From positions 1-64,000 of the forward strand of contig NZ_JBIQOI010000012.1 of the NCBI RefSeq assembly GCF_044197065.1: a stretch of 64,000 nucleotides of DNA. Reading direction: 5' to 3'. Below are positions 51,546-61,137 of this stretch, piece after piece. The position numbers and the translations under genes are program-made. Under the pieces are notes generated by a model. It searched no databases and was not told the DNA's origin. It worked only from the letters and a program-made list of their open reading frames with translations. The stretch's first letter is position 1, and the number at the start of each line of letters is the position of its first letter. The stretch comes from Kluyvera ascorbata_C. GTDB taxonomy: Bacteria; Pseudomonadota; Gammaproteobacteria; Enterobacterales; Enterobacteriaceae.

Positions 51546-52218
51546 ACTTGCCCCACAGCCTTCGACTGTTATCTTCAATTTTGCCGCTCAGGCGGCGCTT
51601 CTGCATGGTTCTGCTCCAGCTCACTGACAACCCGGCCGCGCTCAGCAGGCGGTGATACTGGTCGTCATCGAACGGCATATGCCAGGCAATGGCAGCGGCG
51701 TCATACACCGAAACATCGCTCAGGCGCGACACCAGCTCCAGCGGGGCGTCCGTGGAAACCTTACCCGGCGCAATCACCCGGTACAGCCAGCCCACCTTGC
51801 CGCTGTTCTGCATCAACGATGCCATGTCACTGATAGCAAAATGGAAATTGAGTTTAAAGCACGGAGAGCGAGGCTGGGTCACCTGAACCAACGTCTCACC
51901 CCAGCGGTAAATATCACCGATAAACACGTTGTGCTCCGTCATCCCTTCCGTTGACAGGTTTTCACCAAACGCCGGTGCGCAAAACAGGGCAGCCTGTTCG
52001 GGGAATTCACGAATCAGATCTTCATAATGTTCGCGGGGGAACTGACACAGCGCGCGGTCAGGGCCGCCGTGGATTTTTTTCTCGGCCTGTTCATCACCCA
52101 ACAATCCCAGCTCGGTGAGTTCCAGTTCGCCATCCATCTGGACCTTCGCGATGGCGCTTGGGCGACTGCCGTCATAGTCGCGGATTTTGCCAATAAACAC
52201 ATCAACCGGAAAATGCAT
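51544..52218 (-). CDS. yiiM: MOSC-domain protein YiiM (6-hydroxyaminopurine resistance)
   Basis: A 224-residue MOSC-domain protein starting at ATG 52218. The MOSC core has GDEQAEKKIHGGPDRAL (about 41-57), FGENLST and the conserved cysteine in RSPCFKLN that binds the molybdenum cofactor in the family. A C-terminal 3-alpha domain follows. In E. coli YiiM helps detoxify N-hydroxylated base analogues. The kdgT gene that separates yiiM from sodA in E. coli is absent here. Confidence 0.93.
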   Translation of the reverse strand: MHFPVDVFIGKIRDYDGSRPSAIAKVQMDGELELTELGLLGDEQAEKKIHGGPDRALCQFPREHYEDLIREFPEQAALFCAPAFGENLSTEGMTEHNVFIGDIYRWGETLVQVTQPRSPCFKLNFHFAISDMASLMQNSGKVGWLYRVIAPGKVSTDAPLELVSRLSDVSVYDAAAIAWHMPFDDDQYHRLLSAAGLSVSWSRTMQKRRLSGKIEDNSRRLWGK

Positions 52219-52287
52219 CTGCTGCTCCTTAGGCGGATACAAAAAAAGCGAGTCATCAGACTCGCTTCTACAGACCGGCAATGCAAA

Positions 52288-52908
52288 TTATTTTTTAGCG
52301 GCGAAACGCGCTGCTGCTTCGTCCCAGTTCACCACGTTCCAGAACTCTTTGATGTAGTCCGGGCGGCGGTTCTGGAATTTCAGGTAGTAAGCGTGTTCCC
52401 AAACGTCCAGGCCCACAATTGGGAAACCGGAAGCGCCGGAAACGGCTTCACCCATCAGCGGGGAGTCCTGGTTTGCGGTAGAAACCACAGCCAGTTTGTC
52501 GCCTTTCAGCACCAGCCACGCCCAGCCGGAGCCGAAACGTGTTGCTGCTGCTTTTTCAAATTCAGCTTTGAAGTTGTCTACGGAACCGAAATCACGCTCG
52601 ATAGCCGCTTTCAGGTCACCCTGCAGGGTGGTGCCTTTTTTCAGGCCTTTCCAGAAGAAGCTGTGGTTAGCGTGGCCGCCTGCGTTGTTACGCAGAACGG
52701 TTTTTTTGTCAGCCGGCAGCTGGTCCAGTTTCGCGATCAGCTCTTCAGCAGACAGCGCAGCGAACTCTGGCAGGCTTTCCAGCGCTGCGTTAGCGTTGTT
52801 CACGTAAGCCTGGTGGTGTTTGCTGTGATGGATTTCCATCGTCTGTTTGTCGAAGTGCGGTTCCAGGGCATCGTACGCATAAGGCAGTGATGGCAGGGTA
52901 TAGCTCAT
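52288..52908 (-). CDS. sodA: Superoxide dismutase [Mn]
   Basis: Cytoplasmic manganese superoxide dismutase of 206 residues starting at MSYTLPSL. Metal ligands are recognisable in MEIHHSKHH, AGGHANHSFFW and LDVWEHAYY; the Mn-type GGHANH and DVWEHAYYL signature is complete. The longer in-frame start at 52968 falls in the promoter. A Fur box precedes it. Confidence 0.97.
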   Translation of the reverse strand: MSYTLPSLPYAYDALEPHFDKQTMEIHHSKHHQAYVNNANAALESLPEFAALSAEELIAKLDQLPADKKTVLRNNAGGHANHSFFWKGLKKGTTLQGDLKAAIERDFGSVDNFKAEFEKAAATRFGSGWAWLVLKGDKLAVVSTANQDSPLMGEAVSGASGFPIVGLDVWEHAYYLKFQNRRPDYIKEFWNVVNWDEAAARFAAKK

Positions 52909-52986
52909 AATCATCTCCATTATTGTCGGGCGGCAAACCTGTAAACGCCGCGTAATCAGTTGGTTCATTATAGTTAATTAAATGAT

Positions 52987-53005
52987 ATTGAAAATGATTA
53001 TCAAT
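52987..53005 (-). promoter_or_regulatory. Fur box upstream of sodA
   Basis: ATTGAAAATGATTATCAAT matches most of the 19-base Fur consensus (GATAATGATTATCATTATC). It lies about 80 bases upstream of the sodA start, where Fur represses sodA in E. coli. Confidence 0.72.
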
Positions 53006-53199
53006 GCCGTAGTTTTTATAAGGTTATAACTTTAGGGCATAGATGTTTTTTTGTGAGCCTGAACAGCCAATTACACCACGTACTGCCAATGTATCCCCCT
53101 GGATGGCAACAGCCTGAAGGTTAAAAAAGCGCCTGATTTTTAGACTCATCCTGTCGGAAGACGATAACTACGACAAAAAAATGGATGAGGATAAAATCA

Positions 53200-54234
53200 A
53201 TGAACCATGCAATTACAATGGGTATTTTTTGGCATTTGATAGGTGCGGCCAGTGCAGCCTGTTTCTATGCCCCGTTCAAAAAAGTTCAGCAGTGGTCATG
53301 GGAAACCATGTGGTCTATTGGCGGGATTGTTTCGTGGATTGTCCTGCCCTGGGCGGTCAGCGCCCTGCTCTTGCCCGATTTTTGGGCCTACTATCGTTCC
53401 TTCAGTGCTTCAACGCTCCTGCCGGTGTTTCTGTTTGGCGCCATGTGGGGCGTCGGTAACATCAACTACGGCCTGACCATGCGCTATCTCGGCATGTCGA
53501 TGGGGATTGGCATTGCCATTGGCATTACGCTGATTGTCGGTACGTTAATGACGCCCATTATTAACGGTCAGTTTGATGTGCTCATCCACACCCAGGGCGG
53601 CCAGATGACGCTGCTTGGCGTGTTGATCGCCGTGATTGGCGTCGGGATTGTGACCCGCGCCGGGCAGTTGAAAGAACGAAAAATGGGCATCAAAGCGGAA
53701 GATTTCAACCTGAAGAAAGGGCTGATGCTGGCCATCATGTGCGGCGTCTTCTCCGCCGGGATGTCCTTTGCCATGAACGCCGCTAAACCGATGCACGAAG
53801 CGGCCGCCGCGTTAGGGGTCGACCCGCTTTATACCGCGCTGCCAAGCTACGTGGTCATTATGGGCGGCGGCGCGCTGGTGAACCTTGGCTTCTGCTTTAT
53901 TCGTCTGGTAAAAGTTAAAAACTTGTCGATAAAAGCTGACTTCTCGCTGGCAAAACCGCTAATCATCAGCAACATTCTGCTTTCTGCACTGGGCGGGCTG
54001 ATGTGGTATTTCCAGTTCTTCTTCTACGCGTGGGGCCACGCCAGCATTCCGTCGCAGTATGACTATATGAGCTGGATGCTGCACATGAGCTTCTATGTGC
54101 TGTGCGGCGGTCTGGTGGGGCTGATTCTGAAAGAGTGGAAAAATGCCGGACGCCAGCCCGTTAGCGTGCTGAGTCTGGGCTGCGTCGTCATCATTATTGC
54201 CGCCAACGTCGTTGGGCTAGGCATGGCAAGCTAA
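53200..54234 (+). CDS. rhaT: L-rhamnose/H+ symporter RhaT
   Basis: Inner-membrane sugar transporter with about ten membrane segments. The start MNHAITMG at 53200 gives 344 residues as in E. coli RhaT; almost every segment is conserved, including NYGLTMRYLGMSMGIGIAIG. It lies beside sodA and is convergent with rhaR. It should be induced by RhaS with L-rhamnose. An ABC importer downstream of rhaD provides a second possible uptake route. Confidence 0.96.
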   Translation: MNHAITMGIFWHLIGAASAACFYAPFKKVQQWSWETMWSIGGIVSWIVLPWAVSALLLPDFWAYYRSFSASTLLPVFLFGAMWGVGNINYGLTMRYLGMSMGIGIAIGITLIVGTLMTPIINGQFDVLIHTQGGQMTLLGVLIAVIGVGIVTRAGQLKERKMGIKAEDFNLKKGLMLAIMCGVFSAGMSFAMNAAKPMHEAAAALGVDPLYTALPSYVVIMGGGALVNLGFCFIRLVKVKNLSIKADFSLAKPLIISNILLSALGGLMWYFQFFFYAWGHASIPSQYDYMSWMLHMSFYVLCGGLVGLILKEWKNAGRQPVSVLSLGCVVIIIAANVVGLGMAS

Positions 54235-54244
54235 ACCGAGAACC

Positions 54245-55093
54245 TCAGGCGGCAACGCGACTCCGTTGCCGCCACTGCCCGGGCGTCATTCCTATCTCAC
54301 GGTTAAACACCACCGAAAAGTAGTTACTGTCCTCAAACCCGCAGCGCATCGCCACTTCGCCAATCAGCAGTTCAGTATGCTGAAGCAGATATTGCGCATG
54401 GCAAATCCGTAGCTGGCGCAGGTAGTGGTTAACGGTCATGCCGGTCTGGCTGCGGAACTGCTGGCGCAGCGTGCGCTCGCTGCAGCCCTGCTGCTCGCAA
54501 AAAGTATCAAGGACGAAGGGACGGTTCAGGCTGCTCGCCAGCACGGTGAGCAGTTTGTCGAGTAAGGCTTCGCTCTGCGTCGCCGCCTGGTTGTCGGTGG
54601 CATAACGGTAACGTTTCAGGCAGACCACCAACTGGGCAAACAGCAGTTCGGACATCTCGTTGGCTAACACGTCGTCTTTACGGCTCTCCTGCTCCAGTTG
54701 CGTCATTATCTGCCGCGCCTGGGTCATGCCGGTGCTGCCTATCCGCCAGTGCGGCGCCCAGTGCGAGCCGTGCAGCCCGGGAATATGGGCCACCCAGTCA
54801 AGGTTGAGCTTTAAGCGATCCGGGCAGTAGATAATATTCTGTAAAACCAGATCGTTAACCGAGGCATAGGAATGTTTATCTTCCGCGCGGATATAAAATA
54901 GATCGCCGCGGGTGATGCGGTAAGGACGGTCGTTGAGGATGTGTAAGCCGTTGCCGCGCCAGACCATCACCAGCTCGTTAAATTCGTGGGTATGCTCCGC
55001 AAAGACATTTTGCGGATAGCGGTCAGCCACCGCCACCGCCTGCGATGGACTGGCAAAAAAGTCGGCTTTTCGAAGAATTAACTGGCCTGGCAC
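54245..55093 (-). CDS. rhaR: AraC-family activator RhaR
   Basis: Rhamnose-responsive activator of rhaSR. It has 282 residues, the E. coli length, from a GTG start at 55093 after GAGGTG. The N-terminal cupin sensor has the FAEHTHEFNELVMVW motif (31-45); the C-terminal AraC domain (about 185-280) holds two helix-turn-helix motifs ending in CGFEDSNYFSVVF. Second gene of rhaSR. Confidence 0.95.
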   Translation of the reverse strand: MPGQLILRKADFFASPSQAVAVADRYPQNVFAEHTHEFNELVMVWRGNGLHILNDRPYRITRGDLFYIRAEDKHSYASVNDLVLQNIIYCPDRLKLNLDWVAHIPGLHGSHWAPHWRIGSTGMTQARQIMTQLEQESRKDDVLANEMSELLFAQLVVCLKRYRYATDNQAATQSEALLDKLLTVLASSLNRPFVLDTFCEQQGCSERTLRQQFRSQTGMTVNHYLRQLRICHAQYLLQHTELLIGEVAMRCGFEDSNYFSVVFNREIGMTPGQWRQRSRVAA

Positions 55094-55164
55094 GCTGGCA
55101 CCTCACGACTAACAACTTTTTATTATTAGCCGTTTTGAGGCAAAAAACGGTGATTGCCTTCGCG

Positions 55165-56001
55165 TTACTGAAGCAGGGTGTCTCGCCCCTGGCGAATATC
55201 GCGCGGCGACCAATCAAATTCGCGACGGAACAGAGTAGAAAAGTGGTTGCTGTCGCCAAAACCGCAGTGATAAGCAATCTCGGTCACGCTCTCATCGCTG
55301 TGGCGCAGCATGTGGCGCGCTTTAATCAGGCGCAGACGGTTAAGGTAGCGCTGCGGGGTCAGGCCGGTGCAATGCTTCAACTGGCGATGCAGCGTGCGCA
55401 GAGATAACGAGAACCTATCCGCCAATCCTTCCCAGCAGATCTCTTCCGCAAAGTGCTCTTCCAGCCACGCCATCAGCTGATTCAGGCGCGCATCATTATC
55501 CACCGCCCCCTGTTCCTGACTGCCTTTACGCAGCAGCACCAGCAGCTGCATAAACAGAATTTCACGATTGGCCAGCGACATCATATCGGTGCTGTCGTTC
55601 GCCTCTTCCATCTGACCGACGATCGCCCTGACCTGCTGTAGCGTGCTTTGGTTTACGCGCCAATGGGAAGGATAGTGACCATCCTGCTCCTGCGGCAGCA
55701 GTTTATTCAGACCTGACAAGAACTGGAAAGCATCCGGCGCGCGATATAACACATTCGTCAGACAGAGGTTTTCCGTGTGCTCATATAAGTGGCGATCAAA
55801 GTCGCGAACGAAGCAAACGGTGCCCCCGCAAATAGTATGCGGCTGACCATTGAACACATGAATACCCGTACCGTGCTCAACAATAACAATCTCATTAAAA
55901 TCATGATGATGCTCAGGAAATGCAGCCTGAGGAAGTCGAGGTTCGATAGCCACGGGAAGCTTGCCGGAAGAGAAGAAATCCACGCTGTGTAGTACGGTCA
56001 T
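55165..56001 (-). CDS. rhaS: AraC-family activator RhaS
   Basis: Activator of rhaBAD and rhaT in the presence of L-rhamnose. The start MTVLHSV at 56001 gives 278 residues. The sensor cupin has FPEHHHDFNEIVIVEHG; the C-terminal DNA-binding domain holds SLSLRTLHRQLKHCTG and CGFGDSNHFSTLFRREF. It lies upstream of rhaR and divergent from rhaB. Confidence 0.96.
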   Translation of the reverse strand: MTVLHSVDFFSSGKLPVAIEPRLPQAAFPEHHHDFNEIVIVEHGTGIHVFNGQPHTICGGTVCFVRDFDRHLYEHTENLCLTNVLYRAPDAFQFLSGLNKLLPQEQDGHYPSHWRVNQSTLQQVRAIVGQMEEANDSTDMMSLANREILFMQLLVLLRKGSQEQGAVDNDARLNQLMAWLEEHFAEEICWEGLADRFSLSLRTLHRQLKHCTGLTPQRYLNRLRLIKARHMLRHSDESVTEIAYHCGFGDSNHFSTLFRREFDWSPRDIRQGRDTLLQ

Positions 56002-56177
56002 CGCGAGCCTCAACAAATGAGAAAGATTATCAGGATAGTAATATCCGATAACGGATCTGACCTTGACGTTTTGACAGCAAACCGCGCAAAGCCGGTCGTT
56101 TTTTCAAGAAACAGCCGGAAAGATCGGGAAATGCGGTCATCATCACACCCCCTGAAAACCCCGCCATCGGCGGAATT

Positions 56178-56272
56178 TGTGAACTCTCTCACGTTCATCT
56201 TTGCTTTCTTGCCAGCGCCTAATTTCGCCTGTCAGTAACGAGAAGGTTGTGGCATTGCGCTTTTTCTAGACT
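56178..56272 (+). promoter_or_regulatory. rhaBAD promoter with CRP and RhaS sites
   Basis: The 300-base rhaS-rhaB gap holds a CRP site TGTGA-ACTCTC-TCACG (56178-56193) and a -10 TAGACT (56267-56272). With a transcription start near 56279 the CRP centre falls at about -93, the same place as in E. coli rhaBAD (-92.5). The RhaS region would be about 56198-56246, just upstream of the -35. No gene is seen in the gap. Confidence 0.75.
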
Positions 56273-56304
56273 GTCTCGCAATGACTCATAGAAGGACTCT
56301 TGCC

Positions 56305-57774
56305 ATGACTTTTCGCCATTGTGTGGCCGTCGATTTAGGCGCCTCTAGCGGACGCGTAATGCTGGCGCGCTTTGATGCCGAACAGCGTTCGCTTTCACTG
56401 CGCGAAATTCACCGTTTCGTGAACAGCCTGCATAAGCGGGAAGGTTTCGATACCTGGGATATCGACGCGCTGGAAGCTGAAATCCGCATCGGCCTCAACA
56501 AGGTGTGCGATGAAGGCATTTTGATAGACAGCATCGGTATCGACACCTGGGGCGTGGACTACGTCCTGTTGGACAAACACGGGCAGCGCGTTGGCCTGCC
56601 GGTGGCCTATCGCGATAGCCGAACCGACGGCGTCATGGCCATGGCAATGGAACAGCTGGGTAAAAGTGAGATCTATCGTCGTAGCGGCATTCAGTTCCTG
56701 CCGTTCAACACGCTCTACCAGCTACGGGCGCTGGTTGAACAACAGCCAGAGCTGGTCAGCAAAGCGGCTCATGCATTGTTGATCCCGGACTACCTTAGCT
56801 TCCGTCTGACCGGAAACATGAACTGGGAATACACCAACGCCACCACCACGCAATTGGTCAACATCGATAGCGATAACTGGGATGAAGACCTGCTGAACTG
56901 GACCGGCGCGCCGCGCGAGTGGTTCGGTACACCGACCCACCCCGGCAATGTGATCGGTCACTGGATCTGCCCGCTGGGTAATAAAATCCCGGTGGTTGCC
57001 GTCGCCAGCCACGATACAGCCAGCGCCGTGATTGCCTCACCGCTGGCAGGCCACGATGCCGCCTATCTCTCTTCCGGCACCTGGTCGCTGATGGGCTTTG
57101 AAAGCAAAACCCCGTACACCAGCGAAATGGCGCAGCGCGCCAACATCACCAATGAAGGTGGCGCGGAAGGGCGCTACCGGGTGCTGAAAAACATTATGGG
57201 CCTGTGGCTGCTACAGCGCGTCCTGAAAGAACAAAAGGTTGGCAACCTGCCCGATCTCATTGCCGAAACGCAAGCACTGCCAGCCTGCCGCTATCTGATT
57301 AATCCGAACGAAGACCGCTTCATCAACCCGGAAAACATGAGCGCCGAGATTCAGGCCGCCTGCCGCGAAACGGCGCAGCCCGTTCCGACCACGCCTGCAG
57401 AACTGGCACGCTGCATCTTCGACAGCCTGGCATTGCTGTACGCCGACGTGCTCAACGAGTTGGCGCAGCTTCGCGGCAAACCGTTCAGCCAACTGCACAT
57501 CGTGGGCGGCGGCTGCCAGAACCAGATGCTGAACCAGCTGTGCGCCGATGCCTGCGGCATCACCGTGGTCGCGGGCCCGATTGAAGCCTCAACCCTCGGC
57601 AACATCGGCATCCAGCTGATGACGCTGGACGAACTCACTAACGTTGACGATTTCCGCAAGGTGGTGACCGGTAACTACAGCCTCACCACATTCACCCCGA
57701 ATCCAGACCATGAAATTGCCCGCTACGTTGCGCAGTTTCAGCAACAACGACAGACAAAGGAGCTTTGCGCATGA
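56305..57774 (+). CDS. rhaB: L-rhamnulokinase
   Basis: Phosphorylates L-rhamnulose. The start MTFRHCVA at 56305 gives 489 residues as in E. coli. FGGY-kinase features are present: the N-terminal phosphate-1 motif VDLGASSGRV (8-17), TWGVDYVLLD, and VGGGCQNQMLNQLCAD in the C-terminal ATPase half. Its stop overlaps the rhaA start (ATGA). Confidence 0.97.
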   Translation: MTFRHCVAVDLGASSGRVMLARFDAEQRSLSLREIHRFVNSLHKREGFDTWDIDALEAEIRIGLNKVCDEGILIDSIGIDTWGVDYVLLDKHGQRVGLPVAYRDSRTDGVMAMAMEQLGKSEIYRRSGIQFLPFNTLYQLRALVEQQPELVSKAAHALLIPDYLSFRLTGNMNWEYTNATTTQLVNIDSDNWDEDLLNWTGAPREWFGTPTHPGNVIGHWICPLGNKIPVVAVASHDTASAVIASPLAGHDAAYLSSGTWSLMGFESKTPYTSEMAQRANITNEGGAEGRYRVLKNIMGLWLLQRVLKEQKVGNLPDLIAETQALPACRYLINPNEDRFINPENMSAEIQAACRETAQPVPTTPAELARCIFDSLALLYADVLNELAQLRGKPFSQLHIVGGGCQNQMLNQLCADACGITVVAGPIEASTLGNIGIQLMTLDELTNVDDFRKVVTGNYSLTTFTPNPDHEIARYVAQFQQQRQTKELCA

Positions 57775-59030
57775 CCACTCAACTTGAACAAGCCTGGGAA
57801 CTCGCGAAACAGCGCTATTCCGCTGTAGGTATCGATGTCGAAGAGGCGTTACGCCAGTTGGACCGCTTACCGGTTTCGATGCACTGCTGGCAGGGCGATG
57901 ACGTCGCGGGTTTTGAAAATCCAGAAGGCAGTTTAACGGGTGGCATTCAGGCGACCGGTAACTACCCGGGTAAAGCGCGTAACGCGACCGAGCTGCGCGC
58001 CGACCTGGAGCAGGCGCTGAGCCTGATCCCTGGGCCAAAACGTCTGAACCTGCACGCTATCTATCTGGAGTCTGACACCCCGGTGGCGCGCGACGAGATC
58101 AAACCTGAGCACTTCAAAAACTGGGTTGAGTGGGCGAAGAAACACAAGCTGGGCCTCGATTTTAACCCATCCTGCTTCTCACATCCGCTGAGCGCCGACG
58201 GTTTTACGCTGTCCCACGCCGACCCGAAAATTCGCCAGTTCTGGATTGACCACTGCAAGGCCAGCCGTCGCGTTTCCGCCTACTTTGGCGAGCAGTTGGG
58301 GACGCCTTCGGTGATGAACATCTGGATCCCTGACGGCATGAAAGACGTCACCGTGGACCGTTTAGCGCCGCGCCAGCGTCTGGCCGCCGCGCTGGATGAA
58401 GTCATCAGCGAAAAACTGGACCCGGCGCATCACATCGATGCCGTCGAGAGCAAGCTGTTCGGCATTGGCGCAGAGAGCTATACCGTCGGCTCCAACGAGT
58501 TCTATATGGGCTACGCCACCAGCCGCCAGACCGCGCTGTGCCTGGATGCCGGTCACTTCCACCCAACCGAAGTTATCTCCGACAAAATCTCCGCCGCCAT
58601 GCTGTACGTGCCGCGCCTGCTGCTGCACGTAAGCCGCCCGGTACGTTGGGACAGCGACCACGTGGTGCTACTGGATGACGAAACCCAGGCTATCGCGAGC
58701 GAAATCATCCGCCACGACCTGTTTGACCGTGTGCACATCGGCCTCGATTTCTTTGACGCCTCCATCAACCGCATCGCGGCGTGGGTTATCGGTACCCGCA
58801 ACATGAAAAAAGCCCTGCTGCGCGCGCTGCTGGAGCCAACCGAGCAGCTGCGTCAGCTGGAAGTTGACGGTGACTACACCGCCCGTCTGGCGCTGCTGGA
58901 AGAGCAGAAATGCCTGCCATGGCAGGCAGTATGGGAAATGTACTGCCAGCGTAACGATACGCCAGCGGGCAGCCAGTGGCTGGAGAGCGTACGCAGCTAC
59001 GAGAAAGAGATTCTGAACAAGCGTAAATAA
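57771..59030 (+). CDS. rhaA: L-rhamnose isomerase
   Basis: Interconverts L-rhamnose and L-rhamnulose. It has 419 residues from ATG 57771, overlapping rhaB by four bases. The metal- and sugar-binding segments LGLDFNPSCFSHPLS, NIWIPDGMKD, ESKLFGIGAESYTVGSNEFY and LDAGHFHPTE are all conserved. Followed by a REP pair and rhaD. Confidence 0.97.
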   Translation: MTTQLEQAWELAKQRYSAVGIDVEEALRQLDRLPVSMHCWQGDDVAGFENPEGSLTGGIQATGNYPGKARNATELRADLEQALSLIPGPKRLNLHAIYLESDTPVARDEIKPEHFKNWVEWAKKHKLGLDFNPSCFSHPLSADGFTLSHADPKIRQFWIDHCKASRRVSAYFGEQLGTPSVMNIWIPDGMKDVTVDRLAPRQRLAAALDEVISEKLDPAHHIDAVESKLFGIGAESYTVGSNEFYMGYATSRQTALCLDAGHFHPTEVISDKISAAMLYVPRLLLHVSRPVRWDSDHVVLLDDETQAIASEIIRHDLFDRVHIGLDFFDASINRIAAWVIGTRNMKKALLRALLEPTEQLRQLEVDGDYTARLALLEEQKCLPWQAVWEMYCQRNDTPAGSQWLESVRSYEKEILNKRK

Positions 59031-59041
59031 TCGAGTGCGAT

Positions 59042-59122
59042 TGCCGGATGGCGGCTTTGCCTTATCCGGCCTACGAAACAACAGCCATTGTAGGCCCGAT
59101 AAGCGCAGCGTCATCGGGCATC
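59042..59122. repeat. REP pair between rhaA and rhaD
   Basis: Two REP palindromes (about 59042-59074 and 59091-59122) within the rhaBAD operon, immediately before the rhaD ribosome-binding site. Confidence 0.85.
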
Positions 59123-59145
59123 AAAGTATACAGGACAACAAGACT

Positions 59146-59976
59146 ATGCAGACCATTACCGATTCCTGGTTCGTCCAGGGCATGATTAAAGCCACCTCTG
59201 ACGCCTGGTTAAAAGGCTGGGACGAACGCAACGGCGGCAACCTGACGCTGCGCCTGGACGACGCGGATATCGCGCCGTTCACCGCCGATTTCCACGCCAA
59301 ACCGCGCTATATCGCCCTGAGCCAGCCGATGCCAATGCTGGCAAATACGCCGTTTATCGTCACCGGCTCCGGCAAATTCTTCCGTAACGTGCAGCTCGAC
59401 CCGGCCGCCAACCTCGGCGTAGTGAAAGTCGATAGCGACGGCGCGGGCTACCATATTTTGTGGGGGCTGACTCACGAAGCCGTACCAACCTCCGAACTGC
59501 CGGCACATTTCCTGTCACACTGCGAACGTATCAAACTGACCGGCGGTAAAGACCGCGTCATCATGCACTGCCACGCGACCAACCTGATCGCGCTGACCTA
59601 CGTACTGGAAAACGACTCCGCGCTGATTACCCGCAAACTGTGGGAAGGCAGCACCGAGTGTCTGGTGGTCTTCCCGGACGGCGTCGGCATTCTGCCGTGG
59701 ATGGTGCCGGGTACCGATGAAATCGGCCAGGCAACCGCCGTCGAAATGCAGCAGCACTCCCTGGTGCTGTGGCCGTTCCACGGCGTCTTCGGCAGCGGCC
59801 CTACGCTCGACGAAACCTTTGGTCTGATTGATACCGCCGAAAAATCGGCAGAAGTGCTGGTTAAGGTGTACTCGATGGGCGGCATGAAGCAGACCATCAC
59901 GCAGCAAGAACTGATTGCCCTCGGCCAGCGCTTTGGCGTGACCCCGATGGCCAGCGCATTAAATCTGTACAAGTAA
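59146..59976 (+). CDS. rhaD: Rhamnulose-1-phosphate aldolase
   Basis: Splits L-rhamnulose 1-phosphate into dihydroxyacetone phosphate and L-lactaldehyde. The start MQTITDSW at 59146 gives 276 residues. The class II aldolase zinc ligands H141 and H143 are in MHCHATN with a third histidine in WPFHGVFG, and E117 (SELPAH) is the catalytic acid/base. Third gene of rhaBAD; upstream in-frame codons run through REP sequence and are not used. Confidence 0.97.
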   Translation: MQTITDSWFVQGMIKATSDAWLKGWDERNGGNLTLRLDDADIAPFTADFHAKPRYIALSQPMPMLANTPFIVTGSGKFFRNVQLDPAANLGVVKVDSDGAGYHILWGLTHEAVPTSELPAHFLSHCERIKLTGGKDRVIMHCHATNLIALTYVLENDSALITRKLWEGSTECLVVFPDGVGILPWMVPGTDEIGQATAVEMQQHSLVLWPFHGVFGSGPTLDETFGLIDTAEKSAEVLVKVYSMGGMKQTITQQELIALGQRFGVTPMASALNLYK

Positions 59977-59988
59977 GAACATCGCATA

Positions 59989-60018
59989 ACCCCTGCGGGC
60001 AACGATCCGCAGGGGAAA
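59989..60018 (+). promoter_or_regulatory. Intercistronic hairpin between rhaD and the ABC genes
   Basis: CCCCTGCGG-N-CCGCAGGGG stem of about nine pairs followed by AAAAATTCTG, with no T tract on this strand. It resembles a stabilising or partially attenuating stem between rhaD and the binding-protein gene. Confidence 0.5.
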
Positions 60019-60067
60019 AATTCTGTTACCTGCAAACCAACTAACTCAAAACCGTGGAGTACAAGCA

Positions 60068-61039
60068 ATGAAAATAAAAGCAAGCTTCATCCTCACCGTT
60101 GCCGCCCTGGCGTTGTCCGGTTCCGCTTTAGCTGAAGTGAAAATTGCCCTTGTGGCGAAGTCATTAGGCAATGGCTTCTTCGAAGCCGCGAACGTTGGCG
60201 CACAGGAGGCGGCCAAAGAGTTAGGCGATGTAAAAGTCATTTATACCGGCCCCACTACCACCACGGCTGAAGCGCAGATCGAAGTGCTTAACGGGTTGAT
60301 CGCCCTGGGCGTCGATGCGATCGCCATTTCCGCTAACGATCCCGATGCGGTGGTGCCGGTGCTGAAAAAAGCCATGCAGCGCGGCATTAAGGTCGTGTCA
60401 TGGGATTCCGGCGTTGCCGCCGGCGGCCGTCAAATTCACCTGAACCCCTCGAATAATCAGCTGATTGGCGAAACCAACGTCAAGCTTGCCGCCGATGCGC
60501 TGAAAGCGCTGAACGTAGAGAAAGGCGACGTCGCCATTCTGAGCGCGACCCCAACCTCCACCAACCAGAACATCTGGATTGGCGAGATGAAAAAGGTGCT
60601 GCCGAACTATCCGTCCATCAACCTGGTGACCGTGGCCTACGGCGACGACCTGTCGGATAAGAGCTACCGCGAAGCGGTCGGGCTGCTGAAGTCTTACCCG
60701 GACCTGAAAGTGATTGTCTCTCCGTCTTCCGTCGGCATTGTCGCCGCGGCGCAGGCGGTGAAGGATCAGGGCAAAATTGGCAAGGTTTACGTCACCGGGC
60801 TGGGGCTGCCGTCTGAAATGGCCGGCGCGAGCAAAAGCTTCGCCATCTGGAACCCAATCGATTTGGGCTATGCCGCGACCTACCTTGCCGATGACCTGGT
60901 AAAAGGCACGGCAACCAAAACCGAAGCCAGCATGGGCAAACTGGGCAAAGTGAAGCTCGATGCTGACGGCAACGGCGCGATGTCCGAGCCGTTCGTCTAC
61001 GATGCCAGCAACATTGATAAGTTCTCGAAAATCTTCTGA
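60068..61039 (+). CDS. Sugar ABC transporter substrate-binding protein (rhamnose/LsrB-like)
   Basis: Periplasmic binding protein of 323 residues. A signal peptide ends at ALA-EV (about residue 22). The type I binding-protein fold is seen in VKIALVAKSLGNGFF, ALGVDAIAISANDPDAVV and SWDSGVAAGGRQIHLNPSNN. It is related to the autoinducer-2 binding protein LsrB and to RhaS of rhizobial rhamnose transporters; no lsrK/lsrR-like genes are here, and the rhaBAD context favours rhamnose. First gene of the transporter group. Confidence 0.88.
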   Translation: MKIKASFILTVAALALSGSALAEVKIALVAKSLGNGFFEAANVGAQEAAKELGDVKVIYTGPTTTTAEAQIEVLNGLIALGVDAIAISANDPDAVVPVLKKAMQRGIKVVSWDSGVAAGGRQIHLNPSNNQLIGETNVKLAADALKALNVEKGDVAILSATPTSTNQNIWIGEMKKVLPNYPSINLVTVAYGDDLSDKSYREAVGLLKSYPDLKVIVSPSSVGIVAAAQAVKDQGKIGKVYVTGLGLPSEMAGASKSFAIWNPIDLGYAATYLADDLVKGTATKTEASMGKLGKVKLDADGNGAMSEPFVYDASNIDKFSKIF

Positions 61040-61047
61040 TGCGTTTT

Positions 61048-61117
61048 GTAGGGCGGGTAAGCGATAGCGCCACCCGCCGTTTTGCCGGATGGCGCTATCG
61101 CTTATCCGGCCTACAAC
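61048..61117. repeat. Palindromic elements between binding-protein and ATPase genes
   Basis: GTAGGGCGGGTAAGCG...CACCCGCC at about 61048-61076 followed by a standard REP (about 61082-61113). The break may lower the level of the message for the membrane parts relative to the binding protein. Confidence 0.8.
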
Positions 61118-61137
61118 CCCAATGATGGAGACTTATC

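Noticed and set aside
59035..59145. Extended N-terminus of RhaD
   Set aside because: The extra 37 codons are REP sequence; family alignment and the local ribosome-binding site support the start at 59146.
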